Source: Gorillibacterium timonense
Lineage (GTDB): Bacteria > Bacillota > Bacilli > Paenibacillales > NBRC-103111
Length of the DNA stretch: 64,000 nt
Direction: 5' to 3'
Assembly: GCF_001457415.1 (NCBI RefSeq)
Contig: NZ_LN881722.1
Span: forward strand, 665,176 to 729,175
Under the pieces are notes generated by a model. It was not told the DNA's origin, did no database searches, and was given only the letters and a program-made list of their open reading frames with translations. Below are positions 26,401-36,297 of the stretch, piece after piece; position 1 is the first letter of the stretch; each line of letters begins with the position of its first letter. The position numbers were made by a program, and so were the translations under genes.

Positions 26401-27435
26401 ATGAGCGACCAATTGGACTTATACGACGTCACGATCATCGGTGGAGGGCCTGCGGGCATGTACGCTGCTTTTTACAGCGGGATGAGGGATATGAAGACCA
26501 AGTTGATCGAAGCCAAGGAAGAGTTGGGTGGCAGGATGCTCATCTATCCCGAGAAAATGATCTGGGACGTAGGCGGCGTAACACCCACGCTCTGCAGAGA
26601 TTTAATAAACCGTCTCCGGGAGCAAGCCATGACCTTTGAACCGACCCTCGTTCTCGGGCAGCAGATCGTGGCCCAGGAGCGCCTTGAGGACGGAACCTAT
26701 CTGCTGACTTCGGCTTCGGGAGAACGTCACCTGACGCGGACTGTCATTCTGACGGTTGGATACGGAATCCTGAAAATGGCCAAACTGGAGATCGAGGGAG
26801 CGGATCGCTATGAGGTGACGAATCTGCATTACACCGTACAGGAATTGGAGCCGTTTCGAGGGAAACGCGTACTGATATCCGGCGGAGGAGATTCCGCGGT
26901 GGATTGGGCGAATGAGCTCGAATCCGTCGCGGCTGGAGTGGAGATCGTCCATCGGCGGGAGCATTTCGGTGGCCATGAGAAGAATGTGGCCCGCATGATG
27001 GCTTCGTCGGTGAACGTCCGCGTTCCTTATGCGGTCACTCACTTGCACAGCCACAATGGGGAAACCATCGATCAGGTCACGATCCGTCATGTGGAGAACG
27101 GAGAGACGGAGCGGCTTGAGGTGGACGCTGTTGTGGTCAATCACGGCCTCAAAGCCGACTTCGGACCGCTGCGGGAATGGGGCTTGGAGATGGGCGAGTG
27201 GTGCGCGACGGTGTCCGACAGACTGGAAACCAATCTTCCCGGCGTCTTCGCCGCAGGCGATTTTGTCGATTATTCCAGCAAGGTGCGGCTCATTGCTGGA
27301 ACATTCACGGATGCTGTGCTTGCGGTCAACAGCGCGAAGCTTTACCTCGATCCGTCCGCCCCGAAGGTTGCGTACGTCTCCTCGCATAATGAGCGGTTCA
27401 AGGAGAAGAATAAGGCGCTTGGAGTTGCGGATTAA
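26401..27435 (+). CDS. Ferredoxin--NADP+ reductase, type 2 (YumC-like)
   Basis: The 344-residue flavoprotein has the FAD motif [18 protein letters not shown] near the start, the NADP motif [17 protein letters not shown] near residue 160, and the C-terminal FAD motif [11 protein letters not shown]. It is a thioredoxin-reductase-like enzyme without the CxxC pair, the type 2 ferredoxin/flavodoxin reductase layout. It passes electrons between NADPH and small iron-sulfur or flavin carriers. The Fur box suggests a role during iron limitation, for example reductive iron release or electron supply to flavodoxin. Start ATG 26401 follows GGAGGGTG. Confidence 0.88.
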   Translation: MSDQLDLYDVTIIGGGPAGMYAAFYSGMRDMKTKLIEAKEELGGRMLIYPEKMIWDVGGVTPTLCRDLINRLREQAMTFEPTLVLGQQIVAQERLEDGTYLLTSASGERHLTRTVILTVGYGILKMAKLEIEGADRYEVTNLHYTVQELEPFRGKRVLISGGGDSAVDWANELESVAAGVEIVHRREHFGGHEKNVARMMASSVNVRVPYAVTHLHSHNGETIDQVTIRHVENGETERLEVDAVVVNHGLKADFGPLREWGLEMGEWCATVSDRLETNLPGVFAAGDFVDYSSKVRLIAGTFTDAVLAVNSAKLYLDPSAPKVAYVSSHNERFKEKNKALGVAD

Positions 27436-27579
27436 GCGGGCGAATGTGCGATTTATCATTGCGAAAGAAAATGGTGATACGCCCTTTTTTCTAGAGTCAA
27501 CCTCGCATTCCTGTTAGGTTTTTCGGTCGTTGTGCGAATATTTCGGTAAAATTCTTTACTGGTTTAAACCGGCAAGGTA

Positions 27580-27608
27580 TTGACTATTGAAAATCGCCTG
27601 CCTATAAT
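27580..27608 (+). promoter_or_regulatory. Promoter of the ilv-leu operon
   Basis: TTGACT (27580-27585), 17 bases, TATAAT (27603-27608). Confidence 0.85.
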
Positions 27609-27614
27609 AAGCCT

Positions 27615-27949
27615 TAATCAAAACCTCACACGTTAGATCAGCTATGAAGAGGACGAAGCACCAAAGGCCCTGGTGAACCAGAGAGCGGCGGAACCTGCTG
27701 AAACCGACGCCACTATCCTTTGAATGCGAGCTCACCTCGGAGCTGTTTTCCTGAAAAGCCGCGCAAGCTTGAAGCGGCGCATTAGGGAGAATCGGATCGG
27801 CACCCGTTACGTGCCGCGGTGTACCGGTAATTTGGCTGCACCGACCAAGGCCTTGCGCTGCGAAGCGCGGGCAAAGCTGGGTGGTACCACGGAAGCTAAC
27901 CCCTTTCGTCCCTCTGAACCGAAATGTTCAGGGACGAAAGGGGTTTTTT
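27615..27949 (+). ncRNA. T-box leader, leucine specifier
   Basis: The leader has the T-box sequence GCTGGGTGGTACCACGG (27877-27893), which pairs with the uncharged tRNA acceptor end. Stem I is closed by CAGCT/AGCTG (27640-27644 with 27741-27745) and GAGG/CCTC (27649-27652 with 27735-27738); CAAAGG/CCTTTG lies above the specifier loop, and AGAGAGC is the distal bulge motif. In the loop the specifier triplet is CTC at 27731-27733, followed by the conserved A, so the sensed tRNA is tRNA-Leu, as in the B. subtilis ilv-leu operon. The terminator is listed separately. Confidence 0.9.
27898..27949 (+). terminator. T-box regulated terminator
   Basis: A very strong stem (about 20 bp; AACCCCTTTCGTCCC on the 5' side) ends in TTTTTT at 27944-27949. 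It should form when leucyl-tRNA is charged. Confidence 0.92.
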
Positions 27950-27996
27950 GCATACTGCGGCAACCTGCCGATAAACCAAATTTAGGGGGGGTTAGG

Positions 27997-29742
27997 ATGA
28001 GTATTCCGAGTCCAGCCAAAGTGTTGAAGGAAGAATTGAAGGTCAAGCTGCTGAAGCCCGATGTCATCTCCGGTTCCGAAATTCTGCTTCGCTCCCTGCT
28101 GCTGGAGGGTGTGGAATGCGTCTTCGGCTATCCCGGCGGTGCGGTGCTCTACATCTACGATGCGATGCACGGCAACGCGGACTTCCATCACCTGCTGACC
28201 CGACATGAGCAGGGAGCCATCCATGCGGCTGATGGGTACGCCCGTACGACCGGCAAGATCGGGGTATGCATCGCGACCTCGGGACCCGGGGCAACGAACC
28301 TGGTGACAGGGATCGCGACAGCCTACATGGATTCGGTGCCGCTCGTTGTCATCACTGGCAACGTCGCCAGTCCGCTCATCGGCACCGACGCTTTTCAAGA
28401 AGCCGATATCACCGGTATCACGATGCCCGTGACCAAGCACAGCTACCTGGTGCGGACCGTTCAGGAGCTTCCGCGGATTATCCACGAGGCTTTCCATATT
28501 GCCGGAACTGGCCGCAAAGGACCGGTACTGATCGATATTCCGAAGGACGTCTCCGCGCATCTGACCGAGTTTCGTCCGGTGACGGAGGTCAACATCCGCG
28601 GCTACAACCCGACGACCGATCCGAACAAGCTGCAGGTCGACAAGATGATTCGGGCCATCCGCGCAGCGGAGCAGCCGGTCATTCTGGCCGGAGGGGGCGT
28701 GGTCAGTGCGGACGCTTCGGCAGAGCTGCTGGAATTCGTGGAGAAGACACGCATTCCGATCACGACAACCCTGCTCGGCCTCGGAGGATTCCCGAGCGCT
28801 CACGAGCTGTGGATGGGAATGCCCGGCATGCACGGGACCTATACGGCGAACATGGCCATTCAGAATGCGGATCTTCTGATCTGTATCGGGGCCCGGTTCG
28901 ATGATCGCGTGACGATGGAGCTGAAGGGCTTTGCGCCGAAGGCAAAGAAGATCGTTCACATCGACATCGATCCGGCGGAGATCGGCAAGAACGTCAAGCC
29001 GGACATTCCGGTCGTCGGGCACGTCAAGAACGTACTCGCTTATGCCAACACGAAGGCGACCGCAGCTCCCACCGCCGAATGGGTGAAGCACATTCAACAG
29101 ATGAAGCGGGATTATCCGCTCCGGTATAAAGATTCGGACGAAGAGCTCAAGCCTCAATTCGTGATCGAAATGATCAACGAAACGACGAAGGGTGAGGCGA
29201 TCGTCACGACGGACGTTGGCCAGCATCAGATGTGGGTCGCCCAATTCTACAAGTTCCAGCATCCCCGCTCCATCGTCACCTCGGGTGGACTCGGCACAAT
29301 GGGCTTCGGCTTCCCTTCCGCGATCGGCGCTCAGATGGGCAACCCGGATAAGCTGGTGGTCTCCATCAACGGCGACGGCGGCATTCAGATGTGCTCCCAG
29401 GAGCTGGCCGTATGCGCCATCAACAACATTCCGGTGAAGATCGTGATCCTGAACAACCAGGTGCTCGGGATGGTCCGTCAGTGGCAGGAGATCATCTACG
29501 ACCAGCGCTACAGCCACATTGATCTGGCAGGAAGCCCCGATTTCGTCAAGCTGGCAGAAGCGTATGGAGTGAAGGGCCTCAGGGCCGCAAACAAGGAGGA
29601 AGCGCGCAAGGTTTGGCAGGAAGCGCTGGACACTCCGGGACCTGTGCTCATTGACTTCCGGGTCAGCAAATACGAGAACGTGTACCCGATGGTCACGCAG
29701 GGAAATACCATCGACAAGATGCTAATGGGGGATGCGGAATGA
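27997..29742 (+). CDS. ilvB: Acetolactate synthase large (catalytic) subunit
   Basis: The 581-residue thiamine-diphosphate enzyme condenses pyruvate with pyruvate or 2-oxobutyrate, the first common step of Val/Leu/Ile synthesis. Motifs are [13 protein letters not shown] near residue 44, the catalytic Glu in [14 protein letters not shown], and the ThDP motif [23 protein letters not shown] 27997 has TAGGGGGGG upstream; the open frame extending back to 27724 runs through the T-box and is not coding. Confidence 0.95.
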   Translation: MSIPSPAKVLKEELKVKLLKPDVISGSEILLRSLLLEGVECVFGYPGGAVLYIYDAMHGNADFHHLLTRHEQGAIHAADGYARTTGKIGVCIATSGPGATNLVTGIATAYMDSVPLVVITGNVASPLIGTDAFQEADITGITMPVTKHSYLVRTVQELPRIIHEAFHIAGTGRKGPVLIDIPKDVSAHLTEFRPVTEVNIRGYNPTTDPNKLQVDKMIRAIRAAEQPVILAGGGVVSADASAELLEFVEKTRIPITTTLLGLGGFPSAHELWMGMPGMHGTYTANMAIQNADLLICIGARFDDRVTMELKGFAPKAKKIVHIDIDPAEIGKNVKPDIPVVGHVKNVLAYANTKATAAPTAEWVKHIQQMKRDYPLRYKDSDEELKPQFVIEMINETTKGEAIVTTDVGQHQMWVAQFYKFQHPRSIVTSGGLGTMGFGFPSAIGAQMGNPDKLVVSINGDGGIQMCSQELAVCAINNIPVKIVILNNQVLGMVRQWQEIIYDQRYSHIDLAGSPDFVKLAEAYGVKGLRAANKEEARKVWQEALDTPGPVLIDFRVSKYENVYPMVTQGNTIDKMLMGDAE

Positions 29743-30227
29743 TCGAAACGAAGCACACGATATCCGTACTGGTGAACAACCAGCCAGGCGTCCTGCAGCG
29801 GGTCGCAGGTCTCTTCGGAAGACGCGGTTACAACATCGATAGCATTACCGTGGGAGCTTCGGAGGAAGTCGGGCTGTCTCGAATGATCATCGTGACGAGC
29901 GGCGACGATTCGACCATGGAACAGATCGAGAAGCAGCTCTACAAGCTGATCGACGTCATCAAGGTCGTCGACTTGAGCGAGAATCCGAATGTGGAGCGGG
30001 AAGTCGCTCTCATCAAGGTGAACGCGGAGCCGTCCGCCCGTCCGGAAATTCTCGGCGTCGTCGAAACGTTCCGGGCGTCCGTTGTCGATATCGGACCTTC
30101 CGCGATGATCGTTCAAGCGGTCGGAGGCACCGATAAAGTCGACGCGATCGTCGAGCTGCTGAAGCCTTACGGCATCCGCGAGCTTTCTCGCACCGGCGTT
30201 ACCGCGATGATTCGCAGCTTGAAATAG
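29739..30227 (+). CDS. ilvN: Acetolactate synthase small (regulatory) subunit
   Basis: The 162-residue protein has the N-terminal ACT domain ([26 protein letters not shown]) that gives valine feedback, and the typical C-terminal half. The ATGA overlap with ilvB indicates coupling for stoichiometric synthesis. It is also named ilvH in Bacillus. Confidence 0.94.
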   Translation: MIETKHTISVLVNNQPGVLQRVAGLFGRRGYNIDSITVGASEEVGLSRMIIVTSGDDSTMEQIEKQLYKLIDVIKVVDLSENPNVEREVALIKVNAEPSARPEILGVVETFRASVVDIGPSAMIVQAVGGTDKVDAIVELLKPYGIRELSRTGVTAMIRSLK

Positions 30228-30282
30228 AAGAGAGCTTTTTTGGACATGAAGAAAAGGTGTCCGTAACATTCAATCGTTCCCC

Positions 30283-31361
<1,079 letters not shown>

Positions 31362-31401
31362 GCAGGCTTGCCAATCAATAGACTTACAGGAGGTGAATGG
31401 G

Positions 31402-32952
31402 ATGAGGAAGATTTATCTGTTTGACACGACTCTCCGCGACGGAGAACAGACGCCGGGCGTCAATCTCAATACCCAGGAAAAGGTGGAGATCGCCCTTCAA
31501 TTGGAAAAGGTAGGCATGGACCGGATTGAAGCGGGATTCCCGGCTTCTTCGCCGGGAGAAGTGGCAAGCGTCGGCGAGGTCGCCCGCGCGGTCCGGAATG
31601 CTTCCATCACGGCATTGTCTCGCTGCCGCGAGCAAGACATCGACGCTGCGGTGAAGGCCCTGAAGGACGCTCAAGATCCGCGGCTGCACCTGTTCCTCGC
31701 CACCTCGCCCATCCATCGCAAGCACAAGCTCCGCATGGAGAAGCATGAGGTGTTGGAGACCGCCGAAGCGGCGATCCGGTACGCTCGCAAGTACTTCGAC
31801 AAGGTCGAATTCTCCCCGGAGGATGGCGGCCGCACCGAGCTCGACTTCCTCTGTGAAGTGGTCGCCATGGCTATTCGGGCGGGAGCTTCCGTCGTCAACA
31901 TTCCGGATACGGTCGGTTACCTGTCCCCGGCCGAATACGGCAACATCTTCAAGACCGTGAAGGAGCAGGTTCCCGGGATCGAGAAGATTCAGCTCAGTTG
32001 CCACTGCCATGACGACCTCGGTATGGCGACGGCCAACTCGCTTGCCGCTGTCTTGAACGGGGCGGACCAGGTGGAGGGGACCTTCAACGGGATCGGCGAG
32101 CGCGCCGGTAACACGGCGCTTGAGGAGATTGCACTGGCGCTGGAGACCCGGCAGGATTTCTTCCAGGCGAAGACCGGACTCGTTCTGACCGAGATCGCCC
32201 GCACCAGCCGCCTCGTCAGCCGCCTCACCGGCATGCCAGTGCCGAGCAACAAGGCGATCGTCGGGGCGAACGCCTTCTCCCATGAATCCGGCATCCACCA
32301 GGATGGCGTGCTGAAGGAGAAGACCACATACGAGATCATCTCCCCGCAGACGATCGGTCTCCGCGAGAGTAAGCTGACGCTTGGCAAGCTGTCCGGCCGT
32401 CACGCCTTCCGTGAGAAGCTGCTCGATCTCGGTTATACCTTGGACGATGAGCGGGTGAATGAGGCGTTCGCCAAGTTCAAGGATTTGGCCGATAAGAAAA
32501 AGGATGTCTCCGATGAAGATATCCGTGCCCTCATTGAAGAGAAGCTGATCGCCGTTCCGGAAGCCTTCGTTCTGGAGACCATTCAGGTGACGTACGGCAA
32601 CAAATCGGTGCCGACGGCATCGGTCCGCATTCACGCTGCTGACGGAACGGTCGTTGAGGAAGCAGCCGCCGGCAATGGCTCGGTGGATGCCATCTACAAG
32701 GCCATCGACAAGGCAACCCAGGAGAATGTCGAGCTTCAGGATTACTCCATTCAGTCGGTAACCCATGGCAAGGATGCTCTTGGGGAAGTGCATGTGGTCT
32801 TGGCTCAGGACGGTATCTCCTCTCAAGGCAGAGGAGTGAGCACCGATATTCTCGAGGCAAGCGCTCGCGCTTACGTGGATTCGTTGAACCGGCTGCTTGA
32901 TCGCAGGCGTTCGCTTGCGGAAGGGCGACGCGACGGCGTGACGCTGGCATAG
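31402..32952 (+). CDS. leuA: 2-isopropylmalate synthase
   Basis: The 516-residue enzyme condenses 2-oxoisovalerate with acetyl-CoA, the committed step of leucine synthesis. Motifs are FDTTLRDGEQTPGVN, the metal site HCHDDLGMA, and NTALEEI; a C-terminal regulatory domain begins near residue 390. ATG 31402 is 6 bases after AGGAGGTG; the GTG at 31393 lies inside that site. It is the last gene of the ilv transcript before the repeat and terminator. Confidence 0.95.
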   Translation: MRKIYLFDTTLRDGEQTPGVNLNTQEKVEIALQLEKVGMDRIEAGFPASSPGEVASVGEVARAVRNASITALSRCREQDIDAAVKALKDAQDPRLHLFLATSPIHRKHKLRMEKHEVLETAEAAIRYARKYFDKVEFSPEDGGRTELDFLCEVVAMAIRAGASVVNIPDTVGYLSPAEYGNIFKTVKEQVPGIEKIQLSCHCHDDLGMATANSLAAVLNGADQVEGTFNGIGERAGNTALEEIALALETRQDFFQAKTGLVLTEIARTSRLVSRLTGMPVPSNKAIVGANAFSHESGIHQDGVLKEKTTYEIISPQTIGLRESKLTLGKLSGRHAFREKLLDLGYTLDDERVNEAFAKFKDLADKKKDVSDEDIRALIEEKLIAVPEAFVLETIQVTYGNKSVPTASVRIHAADGTVVEEAAAGNGSVDAIYKAIDKATQENVELQDYSIQSVTHGKDALGEVHVVLAQDGISSQGRGVSTDILEASARAYVDSLNRLLDRRRSLAEGRRDGVTLA

Positions 32953-33039
32953 GATGCTTTCATCTCAAAAACCAATGGTTCAGCACCCTTCCTCATCCCC
33001 AACGGCAAGTTATAACCAAACGATTAAGGGTGAGGGCGT

Positions 33040-33139
33040 GCTAGTACGCTGTCAGCCTAATCGTGTGGATATGAATCGGCGTCAATTGGTATGAGAAGTT
33101 GTGCTGAGACCATAGTTTTAGAGCTGACAGCGTGCTAGC
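33040..33139. repeat. 100-bp repeat element with terminal inverted repeats, copy 1
   Basis: GCTAGTACGCTGTCAGC (33040-33056) and its near-complement GCTGACAGCGTGCTAGC (33123-33139) match at 16 of 17 positions and enclose 66 bases. The inner part (TAATCGTGTGGATATGAATC onward) is found again at 62326-62437 in opposite orientation with roughly 85% identity by eye. No coding frame. It looks like a MITE or a mobile structured element; see findings. Confidence 0.8.
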
Positions 33140-33198
33140 TGAATCCTGTAAACCCGGCAATCAGGATCATTTGTACCTGCCTTGTCGAGTTCGATCCG

Positions 33199-33245
33199 AC
33201 CCGTAAGAGGGAACCCGTCCGGGGCTCTCTTGCGGGTTTTTCGGT
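33199..33245 (+). terminator. Terminator of the ilv-leuA transcript
   Basis: ACCCGTAAGAG pairs with CTCTTGCGGGT and TTTTT follows. It separates leuA from leuB. Confidence 0.85.
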
Positions 33246-33258
33246 GGAAGCTTTATTG

Positions 33259-33283
33259 ATTCTATCTATTAAGGCAATAGAAT
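33259..33283. promoter_or_regulatory. Small inverted repeat upstream of leuB
   Basis: ATTCTAT and ATAGAAT are separated by 11 bases, 77 bases before leuB, in a short AT-rich stretch that probably holds the leuB promoter (possible -35 TTGATT at 33256). An operator is possible but not assigned. Confidence 0.3.
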
Positions 33284-33359
33284 TTATATCTTAGTCAAAC
33301 CGGCCTTCCTGTGCAAAAATGAAGAAAGGCTATGAACGTGAACTGAAGGGGTGGAGCAG

Positions 33360-34436
33360 GTGGCAGACGTGAAGAAAATCGCCGTGATCGAGGGCGACGG
33401 CATTGGGCCGGAAGTGGTGGCAGAAGCCATTAAAGTGATGCGCAAGACGGAGGAGGCATACGGCCTCCGCTTTGATTTCGAATATGGGCTTTTTGGCGGA
33501 ATCGCCATAGATGAGCGGGGAACGCCGCTGCCGGAGGACACGCTTGCGATGTGTCGCAAAGCGGATGCCGTGCTTCTCGGCGCCGTCGGCGGTCCCAAAT
33601 GGGACACGAACTCGAAGGAACTGCGGCCTGAGACGGGATTGCTCGGCATCCGCAAAGCGCTCGGGCTGTTCTCCAACATTCGTCCGGCTCTCGTGTTCGA
33701 TTGCTTGATGGGAGCGTCTACGCTGAAGCCGGAGGTGCTGGAAGGAACCGACCTGATCGTTGTCCGCGAGCTGACCGGGGGCATCTACTTCGGCGAGAAA
33801 TTCCGCCGGGAAAGCGAAGGCGGAGAGGAAGCCGTCGATACCAGCTCCTACAACGTTAAGGAAGTCGAGCGGATCGCCCGCCAAGCCTTTGAGATCGCTC
33901 GGACCCGCCGCAAGAAGCTGGCGTCGGTGGACAAGGCAAACGTGCTGGAGACATCGCGTTTGTGGCGGGAGACGGTCATTCGCATCTCGGCCGACTATCC
34001 CGATGTCGAGCTGGAGCATGTTCTAGTAGACAACTGTGCGATGCAGCTCCTTCGCCGTCCATCCAGCTTCGACGTCATCGTGACCGAGAACATGTTCGGC
34101 GATATTCTGAGTGATGAAGCGGCCATGCTGACCGGCTCGATCGGGATGCTCTCGTCGGCTTCTCTCGGAGAAGGCAGCTTCGGGCTGTACGAGCCGGTGC
34201 ATGGCTCCGCTCCCGATATCGCCGGCCTTGGTGTCGCCAACCCGGTGGCGACGATTTTGTCGGTGGCACTCATGTATCGGGTGACCTTCGGTTACCATGA
34301 AGCAGCCGAAGCCATCGAGCGCGCCGTGGCGGAAGTTCTTGATGCGGGCTATCGAACAGGAGATATCGCGGTAGACAAGAGCACGGCCCTCGGAACCTCG
34401 GCAATGGGCGATCTGATCGTCGCCGCCATCCGGTAA
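33360..34436 (+). CDS. leuB: 3-isopropylmalate dehydrogenase
   Basis: The 358-residue NAD-dependent enzyme oxidises 3-isopropylmalate in leucine synthesis. It has [12 protein letters not shown] near the start, the substrate loop [23 protein letters not shown] and the cofactor region [18 protein letters not shown] 33360, giving [14 protein letters not shown], is best spaced from AAGGGG; GTG 33351 and 33369 are alternatives. leuC and leuD are not in this window. Confidence 0.94.
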   Translation: MADVKKIAVIEGDGIGPEVVAEAIKVMRKTEEAYGLRFDFEYGLFGGIAIDERGTPLPEDTLAMCRKADAVLLGAVGGPKWDTNSKELRPETGLLGIRKALGLFSNIRPALVFDCLMGASTLKPEVLEGTDLIVVRELTGGIYFGEKFRRESEGGEEAVDTSSYNVKEVERIARQAFEIARTRRKKLASVDKANVLETSRLWRETVIRISADYPDVELEHVLVDNCAMQLLRRPSSFDVIVTENMFGDILSDEAAMLTGSIGMLSSASLGEGSFGLYEPVHGSAPDIAGLGVANPVATILSVALMYRVTFGYHEAAEAIERAVAEVLDAGYRTGDIAVDKSTALGTSAMGDLIVAAIR

Positions 34437-34550
34437 CCCCCCCTCCTTCCACCCCCATGCGGGTGTATGCGAGTGGTGAGGCGTCGCATCATGATGATCA
34501 ACCCCATGCCGGGTTACCATCTTCCGGCGTATTTCCTTCATCAACGCTCG

Positions 34551-34575
34551 GCCTCCGATGAGAACCATCGGAGGC
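34551..34575. terminator. Hairpin after leuB, possible terminator
   Basis: GCCTCCGATG and CATCGGAGGC are perfect 10-bp inverted repeats over 5 bases. The 3' flank (TGATTTGCG) is a weak T tract. Confidence 0.5.
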
Positions 34576-34644
34576 TGATTTGCGTTCATCAAAGCCGTCC
34601 GTTTTTTCATTAAATAGAATGGTTATAATGAAATAACCATACCA

Positions 34645-34673
34645 TTGACTTTGTTTTTTTGGAATGCTACGAT
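34645..34673 (+). promoter_or_regulatory. Promoter of the GcvH-like gene
   Basis: TTGACT (34645-34650), 17 bases, TACGAT (34668-34673), giving a leader of about 260 bases. Confidence 0.6.
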
Positions 34674-34679
34674 TCTTTC

Positions 34680-34938
34680 AGTGAACGGATCTCGGACGCT
34701 TTCGGATGGGATTTTACATGCCGTGCCATGGGCTTACCGCATGAACATACACCCGGAACGAGCTGCCCTTCGTGATGGGACGTTTTCGATGATCGGATAC
34801 AGGGAAAGCAGCTTGTGCCGATGAACGGGAAGACAGGGTGAAAGACCCTGCGTGTGTAAGCAATCAAGCAGTGATCGCCTTCTGCCGGGATAGCCCCGCG
34901 GAAGGCTTTGCTATGTACAACCAAGGAGGATAATGGGC
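34680..34938 (+). other. Long structured leader of the GcvH-like gene
   Basis: The leader contains no gene. A helix around 34831-34850 (CAGGG-TGAAAGA-CCCTG, preceded by GGGAA) resembles part of the cobalamin riboswitch core, and TGTAAGC follows, but the full B12 box is not seen. A second helix at 34877-34908 (GCCTTC with GGAAGGC, inner CGGG/CCCCG) ends about 15 bases before the ribosome binding site. Class unknown. Confidence 0.4.
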
Positions 34939-35340
34939 ATGACAATAGAGGAACGGAAGTACAGCGAAGGGCATTTGTGGGTAATGATCGAAGGAAGAAC
35001 GGCCAAGCTTGGCCTGACGGATTATCTTCAGCATGAGCTTGGAATGCTCGTTTTTGCAGAGCTGCCACGGACCGGAGAACGGCTTGTCGCGGGTGAGCCT
35101 TTTGGCAGCGTGGAATCGGTGAAATCGGTAAGCGAGCTGGATTCGCCTGTCAGCGGCAAGATCGTCGCAGTCAACCCTGCCGTTGCCGAGAATCCGGCCT
35201 TGGTCAATCTGGACCCGAATCAGGCTTGGCTCGTGCAAGTGGAGCTTGAGGCTCCGGAAGAAACGGAGGCTCTCTGGGAGGAGGAGCGCTACAAGGCTCT
35301 GTTCCCGGATCAAGACGAGCTCCCTGATCCCGAAGAATAA
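34939..35340 (+). CDS. gcvH: Glycine cleavage H-like lipoyl protein
   Basis: The 133-residue protein is a lipoyl carrier of the GcvH type: YSEGHLWVMIEG, LGLTDYLQHELG, and SVESVKSVSEL with the lipoyl Lys62. H protein shuttles the aminomethyl group in glycine cleavage, and in Bacillus also relays lipoyl groups to other enzymes. The T and P proteins are not adjacent. ATG 34939 has AAGGAGG 9 bases upstream. The acidic C-terminus (DQDELPDPEE) is slightly longer than usual. Confidence 0.88.
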   Translation: MTIEERKYSEGHLWVMIEGRTAKLGLTDYLQHELGMLVFAELPRTGERLVAGEPFGSVESVKSVSELDSPVSGKIVAVNPAVAENPALVNLDPNQAWLVQVELEAPEETEALWEEERYKALFPDQDELPDPEE

Positions 35341-35351
35341 TGTTATGCTTC

Positions 35352-35400
35352 CGCGGAATCCGATTTTCCTATCCCTAGGGAAAACGGGTTCCGCTTTTTT
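35352..35400 (+). terminator. Terminator after gcvH
   Basis: GCGGAATCCG pairs with CGGGTTCCGC, the inner TTTTCC with GGGAAA, and TTTTTT follows. Confidence 0.8.
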
Positions 35401-35446
35401 GCATGTGGGACTAATCTACCACCGGGCTGAGATACTTCGGGAGCTT

Positions 35447-35585
35447 GATCGCTTCACATAACGCTAGCTGTCCATCCGGTTCATCTCGAAAATATCAGCG
35501 ATCCTTATTCAAAGTCCTTCCAACTGGATAAGATAGGAGTAAGACCTACTGTTCTATGAATCTTTGAAACGGAAGTGAAGCGATC
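35447..35585 (+). other. Long-range inverted repeat in the leader of the next gene
   Basis: GATCGCTTCAC (35447-35457) and GTGAAGCGATC (35575-35585) are perfect 11-bp inverted repeats that would close a 117-base structured domain ending 15 bases before the AAGGAGG site. It could be a regulatory RNA; I do not recognise the class. Confidence 0.4.
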
Positions 35586-35615
35586 TTATCCCATCATCTG
35601 AAGGAGGGGAGTTCG

Positions 35616-36035
35616 ATGAGCTTTTGCTGCGGCGCCAGCATGATCGGCACTCGGGGAATCGTAAAGCATCTCCACACACGTATGCTGAATGTACCCACCT
35701 TGTATTGCCCGGTATGTCACAGGACGGATGTGCACTATTTGGTTCGGCGGGAGTTCGAAATATTGGCGGAATATGTGGCGGTGGACGGAGCCTCGGAGAT
35801 TAACTTTTTGGACTATGTGCAGGGGAATAAATCGGACGAGTTATTTGAAAATTGTATCAATCAAGAGAATGACGATCCGATGGACCTGGTGGACCGCCAG
35901 ATCGACATGTCGCTGGATTTGCTCCGTGTCGCCAAAGAGTTCGGCGACAACGAGTGGGAGGGGCAACTAAAGAGCAGGCTTGCTGCCTTAAGTATTCAGC
36001 GTGAGATCATCAGCGAGCGGCGCATTACGGGGTGA
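35616..36035 (+). CDS. Hypothetical protein with CxxC zinc-binding motif
   Basis: The 139-residue protein starts at ATG 35616 after GAAGGAGGGG. CPVCHRTDVHY near residues 31-41 and the N-terminal CC pair (residues 4-5) could hold a metal. The rest is acidic and helical. I do not recognise a function; the sequence resembles small Paenibacillus proteins with one zinc knuckle. It is monocistronic and followed by a terminator. Confidence 0.65.
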   Translation: MSFCCGASMIGTRGIVKHLHTRMLNVPTLYCPVCHRTDVHYLVRREFEILAEYVAVDGASEINFLDYVQGNKSDELFENCINQENDDPMDLVDRQIDMSLDLLRVAKEFGDNEWEGQLKSRLAALSIQREIISERRITG

Positions 36036-36103
36036 AGCCGGATAGGGAATTCATGGAATTCCGAAGATGAAGCGCTTTCCGTTGAAAGCAACTAGAATCA
36101 CGT

Positions 36104-36143
36104 AAGAAGCCGTTCTTTGGTGAAACATAGACGGCTTCTTTTT
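36104..36143 (+). terminator. Terminator
   Basis: AAGAAGCCGT and ACGGCTTCTT are perfectly complementary and followed by TTT. Confidence 0.75.
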
Positions 36144-36247
36144 CGTTTGTTGAGTAGGGACTGCATGCGGGGCTCCCTTCTCAGGAGGGAAGTTGTGGTA
36201 TAATGTCGAAAGAGATCGGAATCCCAAGCCGGTCGCAAGCAACACGG

Positions 36248-36276
36248 ACCCCCGCAAGAGCGATAAACCCTGCGAA
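36248..36276 (+). promoter_or_regulatory. Candidate SigI-dependent autoregulatory promoter
   Basis: ACCCCC (36248-36253) and CGAA (36273-36276), 22 bases before the sigI start, resemble the -35 and -10 elements described for SigI promoters. A separate SigA-type extended -10 (TGGTATAAT, TATAAT at 36199-36204) lies 70 bases upstream. Confidence 0.5.
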
Positions 36277-36297
36277 AACTATATGTGAGGTGGAGTC

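Noticed and set aside
27524..27548. Possible CodY box before the ilv promoter
   Set aside because: The best alignment matches only 10 of 15 consensus positions and lacks the central symmetry.
27724..27996. Upstream extension of ilvB by 91 codons
   Set aside because: The stretch is the T-box leader including the terminator; the real start is ATG 27997 with its own ribosome binding site.
29508..30269. Long minus-strand frame opposite ilvN
   Set aside because: Antisense shadow of a conserved gene with no start signal.
34680..34938. Glycine riboswitch before gcvH
   Set aside because: The conserved glycine-aptamer motifs were not found; only a loose cobalamin-like helix is seen.
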